Shown here piece by piece: positions 24,201 to 35,514 of a DNA stretch of 64,000 bases (position 1 is the first letter of the stretch; every line of letters starts with the position of its first letter). A program made the translations under genes and the position numbers. The notes below the pieces were generated by a model. It ran no database searches and was not told the DNA's origin. It saw only the letters and a list, made by a program, of their open reading frames with translations. The DNA lies in assembly GCF_017654505.1 (NCBI RefSeq), contig NC_054534.1, forward strand, positions 46,961,288 through 47,025,287. The letters run 5' to 3'. The DNA comes from Polyodon spathula. Lineage: Eukaryota > Chordata > Actinopteri > Acipenseriformes > Polyodontidae.

Positions 24201-24215
24201 ACTAACTTCCACTTA

Positions 24216-24356
24216 TTACTCAGAGTCTGAGGTCTGCCCCTCTCCTGCTTCAGCACAGCTGGACTCAGAGTCACTAGAAAGCAAGGCAGATGGGCCCGCT
24301 TCGTCCTGCCGCGGAGACTTCAGCCGTTGGTCAGGGTATTGTGCACAGTATTCATT
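24216..24356 (-). pseudogene. C-terminal coding fragment of a dispersed, unidentified element
   Basis: On the minus strand a 46-codon frame starts NEYCAQYPDQRLKSPRQDEA and ends in an acidic, serine-rich tail (SSDSESS...TSDSE) before tandem TAA stops at 24216-24218. The same sequence, broken, lies on the plus strand at 46337-46451, so this is a repeated element or a repeatedly copied gene end, not a single host exon. Acidic Ser-rich C-termini occur in several transposase-derived proteins, but the family was not recognised. The upstream neighbour (24360-24420) is a different repeat, which cuts the frame. Confidence 0.55.
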
Positions 24357-24810
24357 TAGCAGGGGCGTGGCTAGGAATAGATTTTTACTGAGGCAAAAAA
24401 ATCCAATTTTTGTCCATCACCCCCCACCCCCCCACCCCCCCTACATATCCTGTTCATGAAGCCTGGAGACTATTAATGCAAACTGCAAAGCAATATAACT
24501 CCTTTTGTTTGAAATTTCATGACACATGCTTTTTTAAACAAATCTCCCTGCAATAACAACACCAACCTAAAATGACCCTACTCACACTGTTAGAAAAGGA
24601 CGTGAAGAATAGAACTTATAAATATGAATAAGTAGACGGATTTATACCTTCACTGAGAGACATGCGTTTGGTTCACTGCTACTGAAGTTAATGCTGAGAC
24701 TGGTGACACTGATGCTACAACTGAAACTGGTAAGACTAGAACTGGTGCTGACACTGCTGAGACTATTGCTGCTTCTGTTGAGACTGGTGCTGCTACTGCT
24801 ACTGCTGAGA

Positions 24811-25000
24811 CTGGTAAGACTGGTGCTGACACTGCTGGGACTGGTAAGACTGGTGCTGACACTGCTGGGACTGGTAAGGCTGGTGCTGCCACTGCTGGGA
24901 CTGGTAAGGCTGGTGCTGCCACTGCTGGGACTGGTAAGGCTGGTGCTGCCACTGCTGGGACTGGTAAGGCTGGTGCTGCCACTGCTGGGACTGGTAAGAT
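24811..25000 (+). repeat. 30-bp minisatellite, six units plus a partial
   Basis: Units of CTGGTAAG then RCTGGTGCTG and MCACTGCTGGGA start at 24811, 24841, 24871, 24901, 24931 and 24961, and a seventh starts at 24991. The last four full units are almost identical. The flanks (24690-24810) are an older, degenerate CTG/ACTG-rich version. Both strands are open in several frames because the unit is a multiple of three without stops; a 10-residue repeat protein is possible on paper, but nothing else supports a gene. Confidence 0.92.
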
Positions 25001-25149
25001 TGCTGATACTAGTGTGAAGACTGATCGGACTGCTGAGACTGTACACTTGGGGCAGTGCAAACAACAGCAAGGCTTTTTTTTTTTGTTTGTTTGTTTGTTT
25101 GATAACCAAACCAATACACTTATCATATATAATCATTAACACAGACAAT

Positions 25150-26330
25150 GTTGCTTTAAATTCACTTAAATATACTTTAAACTGCTTCTAGTGTACAGAG
25201 GTCAAAGTTGAATGAGGCGCGCTGTCACATTCATGCTGAAACATAGCTGCAGTTTACTTCAGTATCCAGTGCGTTGTTACCACTCAACATCACATTGCAC
25301 AGGACTGTCAGCAGAAAAACAACATTAACATAAGAAATACAAATCACTAAACATTCGTACCCACAGTTGGCTGCTTCTGAAAGAAATGCGTTACAGATTG
25401 GTTTCATCTTTGAGTATGTACAGTACTGAACCGTCCACTAAATAATATACGGGACTACCCGCTGCTCCAGGGGCTGGGAACGAGAGCAAACATGTCTGTG
25501 TTTGGCTTAAAATTTAAATACCCCGGTGGTGAAACGTATATACAGCCTAAGATCACAAAAATGTTACAAAGAAATGTCAAATAAAGGTATTAAAAATAAG
25601 AAAACATGTCGCTTATATGCATTCTTAAAAATGTTAGTGGGCACATTATATAAAAAAAAAAAAATCTTGAGATATATTTTTGTACTTTTTTTTTTTTTTA
25701 ATGTACCTAGCTGATTTTTACTGCTGCCTCAATGTACGCTACACCTCTGTTAAGTGTTTTCCTCTTGTGCCCCATTTTTAAAATAAACCAGTCAGTAACT
25801 GTCACCTTAGCCCACTAATTTCTACATAACAGGATGAAATGGCTGACTGTGAAACTACAGTAGTCTACTAAGTTGACTGACAGCAACATCTAGCCATTCA
25901 GAGCGGAACGGAGACGGGACAGACAGCAAGAGTAAAAACTATACAACTAGAGATGATTTATAAATTATCATTTTTGGTAAAGAAAATCAATAACGAGTGG
26001 TTTTACACACATTTATCCTATATAAATTAATTTCAGTCGAACTCATATTTTTTGGGAATTCGAAGTTTAAAAGCTTTACCGATTACAATCGAAAAATAGC
26101 AAGCCTAACTATAACAAAATATTTTTTTTTTGGTTACTATTTTGTTATCGTTTTACAGAATTTTTTAGCTATAGTTACTGTAAAAGGATATGATTTATGT
26201 TCGGTAATAGACATTTTCATTATCGTTACAGTTAACTAAAAAAACACTGATCCTGAATAACATAACAAACTGTTGACTTAGTTATAAACCTGAGTATTTT
26301 TTGTTTCCATGTTTGTGCATTGCTAATAAT
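25150..26330. other. Intergenic, no gene seen
   Basis: Unique AT-rich sequence; the right arm of the loose inverted pair occupies about 26090-26250. Confidence 0.45.
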
Positions 26331-26530
26331 TTTGCTGTTTAGGGGTTACCCCAGAGTGGTTAAACAGTACACGTAACGTAATCAAAGCTTACCCCCTTCT
26401 CCCGGTGACCTCCTCGGTCCCGCCTACCGAAGGGATAAAACCGTCACTCAGGGAACGATCGACCTCTTTTCGTGATGAAACCTTGACGACAACCGACGTG
26501 ACCTCGCGGTTGGTGGCCATCTTTTCTTTC

Positions 26531-26580
26531 AGGGAACCAAGTTTACGGTAGGTAAATTAATATTCCCTTTCAATTTGAAG
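26531..26580 (-). repeat. DIRS terminal-repeat segment
   Basis: CAGGGAACCAAG followed by TTCCCTTTCAATTTGA resembles the ends of copy A (TTCCCTTTCAATTGA at 18010; CAGGGAAC at 20871). Confidence 0.55.
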
Positions 26581-26599
26581 ATGGCGACCAAACATAGTT

Positions 26600-26900
26600 T
26601 ATGGGAAAATGAATGAAGAACGGCAGCACATGAGGGATACCTCAGCCCTGCCTGACCAAAGGTCAGCAGTGTGAGCGTGCGCCTCAAGGACCCTTGTGCC
26701 CATTGAAGGCAATGAGGGATCTATCACATTAAGGCGATAGAACCTGGAAAAAGTATGCGGCGTAGCCAAGCTAGCCGCTTCACAAATTTCAGCCATGGAG
26801 GCACCTCTAAAGAGGGCCCATGACGTAGCCACACCTCTCGTGGAATGTGCGGCTACCTCCCAAGGCGGGCCCGTTCAATAGCTGGCACAGGGTCGAGAAC
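26600..26900 (-). pseudogene. DIRS tyrosine recombinase, C-terminal end only
   Basis: The minus strand reads AAHSTRGVATSWALFRGAS then EICEAASLATPHTFSRFYRLNV. The catalytic H-x-x-R (HSTR) and the nucleophilic tyrosine of FxRFY are both intact here, unlike in the copy at the left edge of the window. The N-terminal and central recombinase, including the first catalytic arginine, are missing: RNase H sequence ends near 26940 and the recombinase C-terminus follows almost directly. An internal deletion therefore joined the two. Confidence 0.8.
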
Positions 26901-26959
26901 CAGAGTCTCCTGGGCCACCTGGGGGCCACTAGGAGAACTGATGCCTTCTCTGACCGGAC

Positions 26960-28470
26960 CTTTTCAAGAAAGTAATGGCAGAGGCGGGAACGCGTAAAGG
27001 AGTGCTCTGGGCCATATGTGGGCTAGGGTGTCGATGCCGATTGGACCGCCTAATCGGTGGAGGGAGTACCACAGGGGGAAATATGCCGTCTCCGCCGAGG
27101 AGAAGACATCGACCTGCGCCTTCCCAAACCGTTCCCAAATGCGCTCCACCACCTGAAGGTAGAGCCGCCACTCCGACGGGGTCCATCGCCCAGTTGTCCA
27201 TGCCTGGGACATGCATCGCCTGAAGGGACAGCAAGTTCCTTTGGACCAAAGTCAAAAGCCTAAAGGCAAGGCAATTCAGCCCCGGGGATCGAAGGCCACC
27301 CTGGTGGTTGACATTTGACCTGGTGGACACACTGATGTGTTGTCCGTGCGGATCAACACGTTTGTTGCGCAGCACAGGTAGGAAGCACTGGAGAGCAAGG
27401 AAAACCACCTGCACCACAAGACTGCACCACAACCCAAGTTGGAAGTGTCCGTCGTCACTACCCGGCGGTTGGAAACCACTCTCATTCGGACCCCATGGTG
27501 CAAGCGAGAGGTTGTCCTCCACCAGCGCGGGGTCGCCAAGCACACAAGATACACTGCCAATCGCACTTGGGATGCAGGAGAAAAGCATTGAGCCACGCTT
27601 GGAGCAGGCGCATGCGCAGTAAGCCCAGCTCGATGGCTGATATCGCTGCAGCCATCAGACCCAATAATGTCTGGCACAAGACAAGGGGCACCCTCTATCC
27701 ATGTCGAAACAGGGAGCGGTAGTGCTGGACAGCTGCTACTCTTTTGTCCGCCAGGTATGCGTGCATCGTACTGTAGTCCAGCCGGAGCCCCACATACGTT
27801 GTGCACTGCACAGGCGTCGGCCGACTCTTGGCATCATTGATGCTGAGGCCCAGCCTCACCAGATGCTCCGTCACAAGCGCCGTGTGGGCCACTGCTCCCT
27901 CTCGCGAATGGGAACAGATCAACCAGTCGTCGAGGTAGGTCATCACTCTGAATCCTTGCAGCTGCAAGGGGGCCAGGATAGCATCTACGCACTTTGAGAA
28001 CGTAAAGGGAGCCAGGAAGAGGCTAAACGGCAGCACGGAAAACTCGTAAACGCTTCCTTGAAAGGCGAAGCGCAGGTATTTCCTCTGCTCTGGACATGGA
28101 GACTTGAAAATACGTATCCCGCAAGTCCCCCATGGTAAACCAGTCCCCCGGCCGGACAGACTGGAGTAACCTCCTCTGTTTCAAAAACCGGTTGAAGAAC
28201 CGCAGGTCGTCTTTGGTACCAGAAAGTATCTTGAGTAGAAACCCTCCCCGTGAGAGGTGGGGTCTACGAGACGAATGACGTGCTTGCCCAGCAAGGCTGC
28301 CATTTCGTTCTGGAGTGACACCGCGAAAAGGAGGAGGTCCCAAGCGAAACTGAAGTGCGTAACCGTCCTGTACGGTCGCGAAGTGTCTGAGGATGCCTAG
28401 CGTAATTGCCCTGGAAACGCCTTCTAGGGTGCTGCTGCGTGGACTGGCCACGGCCTGCGCACCTCCGCGA
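26960..28470 (-). pseudogene. DIRS reverse transcriptase and RNase H
   Basis: Minus strand. The RT starts with VSRAITLGILRHFATVQDGY and GFYSRYF-like sequence, then the substrate block LRFFNRFLKQRRLLQSVRPGDW. The catalytic box reads VMTYLDDWLICSHS near 27940, with both aspartates present. RNase H follows with VTTDTSNLGCGAVLW (near 27430) and LIRTDNTSV (near 27350), then HVPGMDNWA. The family product is one polyprotein of about 800 residues; here at least four frameshifts split it. The gene overlaps the end of gag, as in other DIRS elements. Confidence 0.82.
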
Positions 28471-29961
28471 TGTGGGAGAGCCCTGCCCCGCTTGTGGTGT
28501 GGCCTGTAGGTGGCACCTAAGGTCCCCCAGCAGGGCTGTGGTGACAGGCACCATCCTGGTGACTGTCCGCGTCAGAGGTGCATGCCAGCGGCTCAACCTA
28601 CCCTGCGCCGGAGTAGGGGGAGGGAGCAATGCAGCCACCTGCCGAGATGCCTTGCGCTCCCGGTGAGACCACTGCAGAATCTCCTCCACTGCTGGACCAA
28701 AGGTATGGCCTGGAGATACAGGTGCATCCAAAAACACAGACTTATCAGCATCAGGCACCCGCACCTGCAACAGCCACAACTGTCTGTGCCGCGACCACCA
28801 GGCCAGCCAGGTCCCAGCCCAGGGACTGCCCCTGCAGGCCGAAGATCTGGAGCAACGTATTCGACAGCAGGTGCAACTCAGTGGCCGCCGGCTCTGGGAG
28901 CAGGGTGTCACGTAAAATGCCATCCATGTATGCCACAGCATATTCGACGTATTTATAAGGCGGGTACTCTGAGCCCCCGCTACGTAAGCCCTATGGACAC
29001 GTGTCTCTGTTAACCTGCATTGCGGGTTCGGGCACATAGGGTCCTTGGGCTGACCTCCCACCGGTGGAGCCTTCACCAAGGCCACAATGGTGGAGTCTAC
29101 AGGGTGGAAACCCCGCTAGGCCCAGCTTCTCCGCCCCTTCAAGCGAGGCCAGTTGAGGAGCATGCTTCAACTTACTAGGCGCTGTGGCTGGGTGATCCCA
29201 AGAAGAGCGCACCTAATCCATAAAGTCAGGGAAGGCAGGGAAGGGCTGTGGCCATTGTTGCCCAGGGGACCTGCAGGACCTGCTCTGCCGCTGTTGCCCA
29301 GGTGACCTGCAGGTATGCTGCCGCGCGCCCCATAAACGTGGACACAGACCATGACAGTGGTGGCACATTAGTAACCGAAGACACCTCGGAACTAGAGACT
29401 GCTTCGGTCAGGAACTCGGGCTCTGCCTCAACCTCCATTTCGGGTGTGAAGGCAGACACCCCCCATGAGGCCGCAGTAGAAAGCGCGTCCTCGTCAGAAC
29501 ATAGCGCTTGTTCTTCCTGCTCGCCCTGTTCTCCCACGGGGAGGCCAGGGGGTGGTTTAGCGACTTTCAGTGGTACTGGGGGCTGTGGGTGGAGCCTCAA
29601 GCGGGGTCGCCACCGGAGCCGCCTGGACCTGCTGCCTCTCCAGAAGCTCCATAATGCAAGCAATCTGGGCCTTCAGAGCGTCCAGAGGCGTGGCTGGGGA
29701 GAACTTGCAACAGCGGTTGCAGAACGCCCCCGTGCAACTCTCTCCAGGTGACAGGCAAGCACTCGGGACTGAAAAGTCGCACAGATGCTGCAGGAGACCT
29801 GAAGTGGTGTGTTTGGTGCCTAAGCACTGAGCACACAGGGTATGCCTGTCTTCCTGCGGGATGTTCGTCCTGCAGGCCTCACAGGTATAAAACCCAGCCC
29901 TGGCTGTCATCACTGGGTCGTACAGCGTGCTAAGGTCGCTTACCGCGGGAGTGTGTAACAC
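28260..29961 (-). pseudogene. DIRS gag
   Basis: Minus-strand frame from ATG 29961 starts with a motif of cysteines at 1, 4, 17 and 20 and histidine at 14 (about residues 28-47), the same as in copy A. After a slip near 29600 it continues through SWSVSTFMGRAAAYLQVTWA, then VRSSWDHPATAPSKLKHAPQ, KAPPVGGQPKDPMCPNPQCR and VPDADKSVFLDAPVSPGHTF, all in family order. This is the structural protein that packages element RNA. At least two frameshifts and a stop interrupt it, and its last part overlaps the start of RT. Confidence 0.78.
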
Positions 29962-29984
29962 AGGGGCCTAGTGCCATGAGCACG

Positions 29985-30540
29985 GGTGCAAAACACCACA
30001 CGTACAATGTATCACTAACCCACGCAGAGCATGCACTATGTGCACCGGCTACCGTGTATGTCGCGGGCGCCGAGTACCGTGCGCACCTCTTGCATCGAGT
30101 ACCACTTGCACCGGGTACAGCGCGCACCGTGTACCGTATACACTGAGTACCATGTGCACCACATGCACTGAGTACCATGCAATGCAGAGTACTGTGCCTA
30201 CCGAGTGCACCAAGCATGGAGCAGAGGGTACCATGCGCACCACATGCAACAAGCATGAGCGTACCACGTGCACCGAATATCGTGCAGAGCCTGGTACAGT
30301 GCGTACCGCGTACACCGAGCACCGTGTGCACCGGGTACTGTGCAACGCAGGGTACAATGTGCACCGCGTGCATCAAGTATCGTGCATACTGCGGGCACCA
30401 AGCACCGAGCGTATCATAGCGCCGGGTCCAATGCGCACCGCGTGCACCGAGTACCGTGCATACCGCGTGCACCAAGCACCGAGCGTATCACGTGCACCAA
30501 GTACTGCATGAGCACATGCACCGAGTACCATGAATTGTAG
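29985..30540 (-). repeat. Tandem GCACCGAGTACCGTGC array
   Basis: About 550 bp of short degenerate units (15-16 bp, plus-strand form GCACCGAGTACCGTGC, often alternating with GTGCACCG). It lies directly upstream of gag in the direction of the element. Long open frames on both strands, up to 181 codons, reflect the stop-free repeat and are not genes. Confidence 0.88.
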
Positions 30541-30599
30541 TGCTTCAAAATGTTTTTTTTTTTTTTTGTTAATGTTCTGATGCAGCCTTTGAATGCAAA

Positions 30600-30710
30600 C
30601 ATCAGTCTCTCTTTCCTACTTTCACCTTAAGAAGAGACCTTTGAGATCTTGAAAGCTTGTGAATAACTATTACTTAGTTAGTCCAATAAAAGGTATCGCA
30701 TCTCCTCCTC
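30600..30710 (+). repeat. 3' tail of a retroelement with hammerhead-like core
   Basis: The stretch AAGAAGAGACC then TTTGAGATCTTGAAAGC, and further TTAGTTAGTCCAATAAAAGG, matches a very common vertebrate dispersed tail. A CTTAAGA...GAAA order at 30626-30655 with a weak AGACC/GATCT stem resembles the hammerhead ribozyme core (CTGANGA...GAAA) carried by Penelope-like elements, with the invariant G changed to T. AATAAA lies at 30683-30688. Confidence 0.4.
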
Positions 30711-31129
30711 TTTGTCTATGTGACAGTTTATAAATTACTCGACCTTCGAGAGAAGAGAGAGAGATACTGTAATCAGGGTTGCCAGTTCCGGTTTAAAACC
30801 GCGGAATTGGGCTTCTATTTCCATGGAGTCGCTTACAATTTTACCTTGCCGCTTGTTACTATATTTTCGGCTTCTTTTCATGCTTGGTCACTTATGTTGA
30901 AAATGGTTAACACTGCAAAAGTCTGTTCAATTAAATATCATTGTTATATACAAAAGCAAAACACATTATCTACTAGGTTTTCGTTTTCTCTGTAGGGGCT
31001 CGATTGCAGCATACCAAAGTTAGTCCATGTAACAGCAGCCCTGTACAGTACTGTTTTTTCATTTTTAGAACAGGGTCTCCTCCTCCGCTCCTGTGCATTT
31101 TATTGTTTCATACGTGTTTGTATTATGTT

Positions 31130-31130
31130 T

Positions 31131-31220
<90 letters not shown>
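31130..31220. repeat. (TA)n plus (GA)n compound microsatellite
   Basis: (TA)12-type run at 31130-31154 followed by (GA)n from 31168 to 31220 with one break. Confidence 0.95.
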
Positions 31221-31241
31221 TTATTGTTTTTATTTAAAACG

Positions 31242-31684
31242 TGTTCTGGCAGAGACGAGGTTAGAAGCTGGTTCTCTGCCAAGAGTAATTAATGAACTCG
31301 TGCAGATTGTGGCCGAGGGGGTAATAGAATAATTATGAGCTAGTTAAACCCCTTGGCCATGGTATATAAACCTGCAGCTCTCCATGTTCGGGTGGGTGTT
31401 CAGAGGAGGAACAGGAGAGCAAGAGGAGAGAGAAATTTAAAACTAAGCAAACTTCTAGGATCCGTGAAGGCTACTGCCCAGCCAGACCTGTGTGTTGTGT
31501 TTGTGATTTATTTTTGTTTGCCTTTGTATTTTTGTGCTCTGTGAGCAAGTGTTTTTATTTGTTTAAAAATGTTATTTTTGTGTTTAAATAAAACGGCGCC
31601 GCAGTGCGTTTTCCACTGCAGTACCTTGTTTGTTTTTGTTCCTGCATTCTGGCCCGTCGTCACCACACACGCCGCCCTGTCACA
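31242..31684 (+). mobile_element. Solo LTR candidate
   Basis: A TG...CA segment of about 443 bp with TATATAAA at 31363-31370 and AATAAA at 31587-31592, the order and spacing of an LTR with promoter and polyadenylation site. It ends CCTGTCACA. No second copy and no primer binding site are in the window, and no target duplication could be read, so the edges may be off by some bases. Directly outside it, 31685-31920 contains GGACTAA and TAGTGGATTAATCCACT short palindromes of unknown origin. Confidence 0.6.
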
Positions 31685-31689
31685 GTCCA

Positions 31690-32425
31690 CTTGATGTGTC
31701 TAACTAGTGGATTAATCCACTTGCTTGGACTAAAATTAGTACACTTGTTAATCCCAATTGCATCGTACCAGACAATAATCACCACAGGTGGATCATCCGC
31801 TAAATTGGACTAAACAAGAACATGATTGCAGCGTACCAAATCGGACGTGAGATGATCCTGTTCAGGTGGACTAACTTAATATTATGAAGTATAAGACTAA
31901 CTTAGTACGCTTGCTCGTACTGCGTTCATAAAGCAGATTTTAAAACAAAGACAGCTCCATTATTTTCTGAAATGACATCTGAAAATGTTTTTAAATTAAA
32001 AGTGAAGCCTTTTGAAGCATTTTGTTCAATAAGGTTCGCTTGCCGATGCCGAGTCGCATGAAGAGCTTCATGCTCAGTGCAGGTAGTGTATACCTGCATA
32101 ACCCAGCGTCTCAAGTGAAAGGCATCACTAAAATGTAACAGAATACAAAACCATATATATTTTAAATTATTATATAAAATTGACAATTGCACTGTGTACG
32201 TTGTATCATTACCTTGTGTCGTTGATACACCATATTAAGCAATTATACATTTTCTAGGTAGACTAGAATGTAGCCTATAATTTAAATATGCTGCACCTTT
32301 TTTTTTCTCATTTATCTCCCTTATTAAAAATGTAGCATGCTGCAAGTATGCCCGGGTCAAAATATTACGGTTTTACTATTACTGCTATTATGCTATATTA
32401 TTTTACTTTCAGTATATCAATATTT
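31690..32425. other. Intergenic, no gene seen
   Basis: Contains ATTGCAGCRTACCAAA at 31828 which is echoed at 31003 on the other side of the solo LTR, suggesting that the LTR landed inside an older repeat. Confidence 0.35.
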
Positions 32426-32429
32426 TTAT

Positions 32430-32905
32430 GAAGGTTGTCACATATTGTCCAGCAATTATTTATTTATTTATTTTTAATTAAGTCATCACCAATATTTTAC
32501 CCCGGTTTTTCTGCACAATTTTGTTTGCCCAATTATTATCTGTATCCTTGGCTCACCGCTTGCAACCCCCCTGCCGACTTGGGGAAACGGCCGCTGGAAC
32601 ATGTGTCCTCTGAAACGTGCTCCTGCACACCAATCAGTCATTTTTCGCACTGCGGATCCACAGTGAGGCCACCAGACCTATAGCGCTGGAGGACAACACA
32701 GATCTGGCGGCTCCACTGCAGAATCACAGCCGCCCTATCGGCCACAGGGGTCGCTGACGCGCAGTGAACTGTCGATTCCCCTGCCGACCTAAGCCCTCCC
32801 TACCCGGGCGGCGCTCAGCCAATTGTGCGCAGCCCCCTAGGACATAGCCTGGATTCGAAACTGCGATCTCTAGGCTATAGGATGCATCCTGCACTCCACA
32901 GAGAC
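32430..32905 (-). mobile_element. tRNA-derived SINE, minus strand
   Basis: The minus strand carries a B-box-like GTTTCGAATCC near 32856 close to its 5' end, after a truncated A-box side, and runs through a long conserved body to an (ATTT)n tail at 32458-32475. The body (CACCGGGTAG-like, CGATTCCCCTGCC, GGCTCACCGC) is a widespread fish repeat. A diverged relative lies at 53945-54185. Confidence 0.65.
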
Positions 32906-33019
32906 CAGTATTTTTTTTTAAAAGCCACAGACAAGTTGAATAATCTTTATATGCTCCCTTTCTCTGGAACTGATGACAGACTGCACTACATAAACACAGT
33001 CGTGGCGGACCTGAAGACA

Positions 33020-34460
33020 AGCTGACGTAAAAATAATAAACATTTGGACAGGAATTTGAAACTGAACTCAATTAATTTATTACATTCTGGAACAAAAACG
33101 ACATTCAAGATTTTGTTTATCGGTTTCTTCTTGTTTTCTTTGTCACTTTCCATTGTTTTCAAACATAAAATGTTTTTGAAAAAAAAAACATTTGCACCAC
33201 AGTGGTCAATGACAAAGCATTACATTACAGGCAGCTAATGAAATTCAATATTACATTTAGTTAGATTTTTCGGCACAGCCAGTGAACTAAATAGCACTGT
33301 ATTTTCCTTCAGTTCAGGCTTCCACCTTGCGGTCGGCTACATGCTGGATCCACGTTACGTGATCAGTCTTGTATTCGCTCAGAATAAACAGGTACTGTTA
33401 TTAACTTATTAAGTTATGTACACAGAAAACAAGCTGTAAAAAGTATGTGTGGCAAGTGAAGCACTTTGATAATAATCTGAGGTTTGCTAGTTATATTCCT
33501 GGATATTAAGAGTTCAGACATTTTACTGCTGACTTGAAAAAACAGCAACGTTTATAGTGTAACAAATTTATACAAAGTTGAAAGGTGGAACAGAATGGAG
33601 AAAAAAATCAACTGCCATATTTTATGGAGCCATGATCTCAATTTATTTCAGACAAACATTGCATTAAGTTATTAAGTTGAATGTAAGGATGCTAACCCAT
33701 CGAGATTGTTGGGAAAATGTCGCTGTTTTGAATTGTTTAAAAAAAAAGTTGCAACGGAGAAAAGAAACAAAAAACAAGCGGGCTGCTGACATTTTCTTTT
33801 AAGGCTGCAACGTCTGAATTGTTGTGTCTATAGACAGGAAATATGTGCATTTACTGATAGACGGATAACTTGTCACACCGTTTTCCCTTTGAGTGCCGAG
33901 TTATCTGGACTTTACTGTATGTCATGCTTTTTTGTATAATTTGAGAAAATTAAGACCTATGAACACCAATACAACAGCCTACTTGGATCAACTGAAGTTA
34001 GTGTGCAACACTACAGCAGGCAATGCCGTTTCCTAGTTCTGTTTTCCAACATTCAGACCCCTCTCAAGAGGCTTATTAACTATCAGTGATTTTCCATAAA
34101 TATCAATGCCCTCACCTTGTCGCTGTCTTCATTGCAGATGTGCTCCTGATGTACAGACTGACAATGAAAAGCAGCCCCAACAACTCCTGCAATGGCAAGA
34201 AATTACATTAGTATTGTGATATCAAACCAAATGATTTTATGGCATGCAGCAATATATTATACTATATAAATATTATTTTAAAAAACACACATTTTTGAAG
34301 ACAAATTTATATATATCCATATTGAAAGCATTTCTGTGTTGCTTCTTGTATAGGCTAAAACTAGATTTGGGTGAATGTAAACAAATAGTAAAAACAAACA
34401 AACAAAAAGTGCTGGAATCTTTAGGTAAGGTAGTCAACTTAAAAAAAAAAAGTGGTGCAT
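33020..34460. other. Intergenic, no gene seen
   Basis: Unique AT-rich sequence. Short frames show no family features. Confidence 0.45.
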
Positions 34461-34467
34461 TTATCCC

Positions 34468-35071
34468 TGTCACGAAGACGGCTGTAGTGGGTGACGTCAG
34501 ACCAGAAACTAAACAAGAGAGGTGGAGTTGGGTGGAGCTGAGCGACTGGTTTCGCTCAACATTTAATAATGAACAGAAAAAACACACAGGACCCGGCCCT
34601 TTCGCCAAAATAAAGAGACAAACAAAAACAGCGAGCTGAAATGTAACTATTATTATTATTACTATTATTATAACCTCTGTCTCCAATCCCATTCTCCACT
34701 CACTGAACACACAACCCCGAGTGAGTGAAAACATACTGCTTTTATGCAGCTGTACCGAGACTCGATTGCTAATCAATCATTCAACTGGAGTCTTGGTACA
34801 TGTAAATTAGTAAAAGTGCAATTCCCTGTGCTCACATATTATTACATTTTACCTGCATGTGAAGTGCTGTGCAATCCTCGTGCCGAAATACAAATATACA
34901 TTTTAAACACTTGTGTTCCACAGACCCATTCATATCCCGTGTACCAATGACTATACACCAACATTAACACACTACACATAACATACAACACAAATAAATA
35001 GCCCAGGGGCGGGGCAGCCACAATCCCTTAATCAAGTTGCCACTAGTTAAAGGAGGTTTGAACCTCCCACA
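34468..35071 (-). mobile_element. Solo LTR candidate, minus strand
   Basis: The plus strand begins TGTCACGAAGACGG and ends CCTCCCACA, giving TG...CA borders over 604 bp. Read on the minus strand it has GCATAAAAGCAG (near 34740) as a TATA-like box and TATTAAA/TTTATTTTGG near 34565-34605 as possible polyadenylation region, so the order fits transcription to the left. No partner LTR or target duplication was seen; a tandem ATT run (34648-34672) lies inside. Confidence 0.5.
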
Positions 35072-35514
35072 CCTTTCTGTGTTCTCTGACCAGAAACAAA
35101 AGTTCCAGTTTCTGCCTGTGGACATACAATTTAGCAGAGCAGGCTGACTAGTTGTGTGGCTTGTCCTGTTCTGTATTGTATTGCCTTCTGTAGGTGAAGA
35201 ACTGGGTGACAGATATGTTCACAGGCTACTAGAACTCTTGATGAGATCTTGTCAGCTTCATAACTTAAGTAGGCACATAACAAACATTGGACTCTATTTT
35301 GAAGCAAGTTAAATTCCAAAAAAGAAAACAGGAAAGAGCAGCTAAGTTATTTTTCTGAGTAGTGTCTTGCTAGTTTATACTCCTCTCTATGTATTTGCTG
35401 CTTTGCCTTTACACTTGCTTTTAAACATCTGAAACAAAAACACACTGGAAATGTGAAAAAAAACACCATGTTATCAAAAGTGCCCAGCCACTTAAAGTGG
35501 AGATATCAAAAACA

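Larger units (their letters stand above)
26340..30540 (-). mobile_element. DIRS-type retroelement (copy B), decayed
   Basis: Read from right to left: a 5' tandem array (29985-30540), gag (about 29961-28260), RT and RNase H (about 28470-26960), and the end of a tyrosine recombinase (26900-26600). A terminal segment at 26531-26575 carries CAGGGAACCAAG...ATTCCCTTTCAA as in DIRS ends. DIRS elements copy through RNA and integrate by tyrosine recombination. No right-hand inverted repeat was found beyond the array, so the 5' end is lost or replaced. Many frameshifts make it inactive. Both edges are approximate. Confidence 0.85.

Noticed and set aside
24642..25148. Ser/Thr/Pro-rich 158-168 residue proteins on the minus strand
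   Set aside because: Translation of the 30-bp minisatellite; all frames are open because of the repeat.
26975..28666. Plus-strand frames in the DIRS copy B interval
   Set aside because: Antisense to gag, RT and RNase H; composition only.
29930..30511. Open frames of 157-181 codons on both strands
   Set aside because: They lie in a stop-free tandem repeat array and consist of repeated V-H/R-A-V-P-type units without any domain.
34244..34776. 131- and 167-codon overlapping frames
   Set aside because: They lie in or across the border of the solo LTR candidate and show no domain; the N-terminal halves are low complexity.
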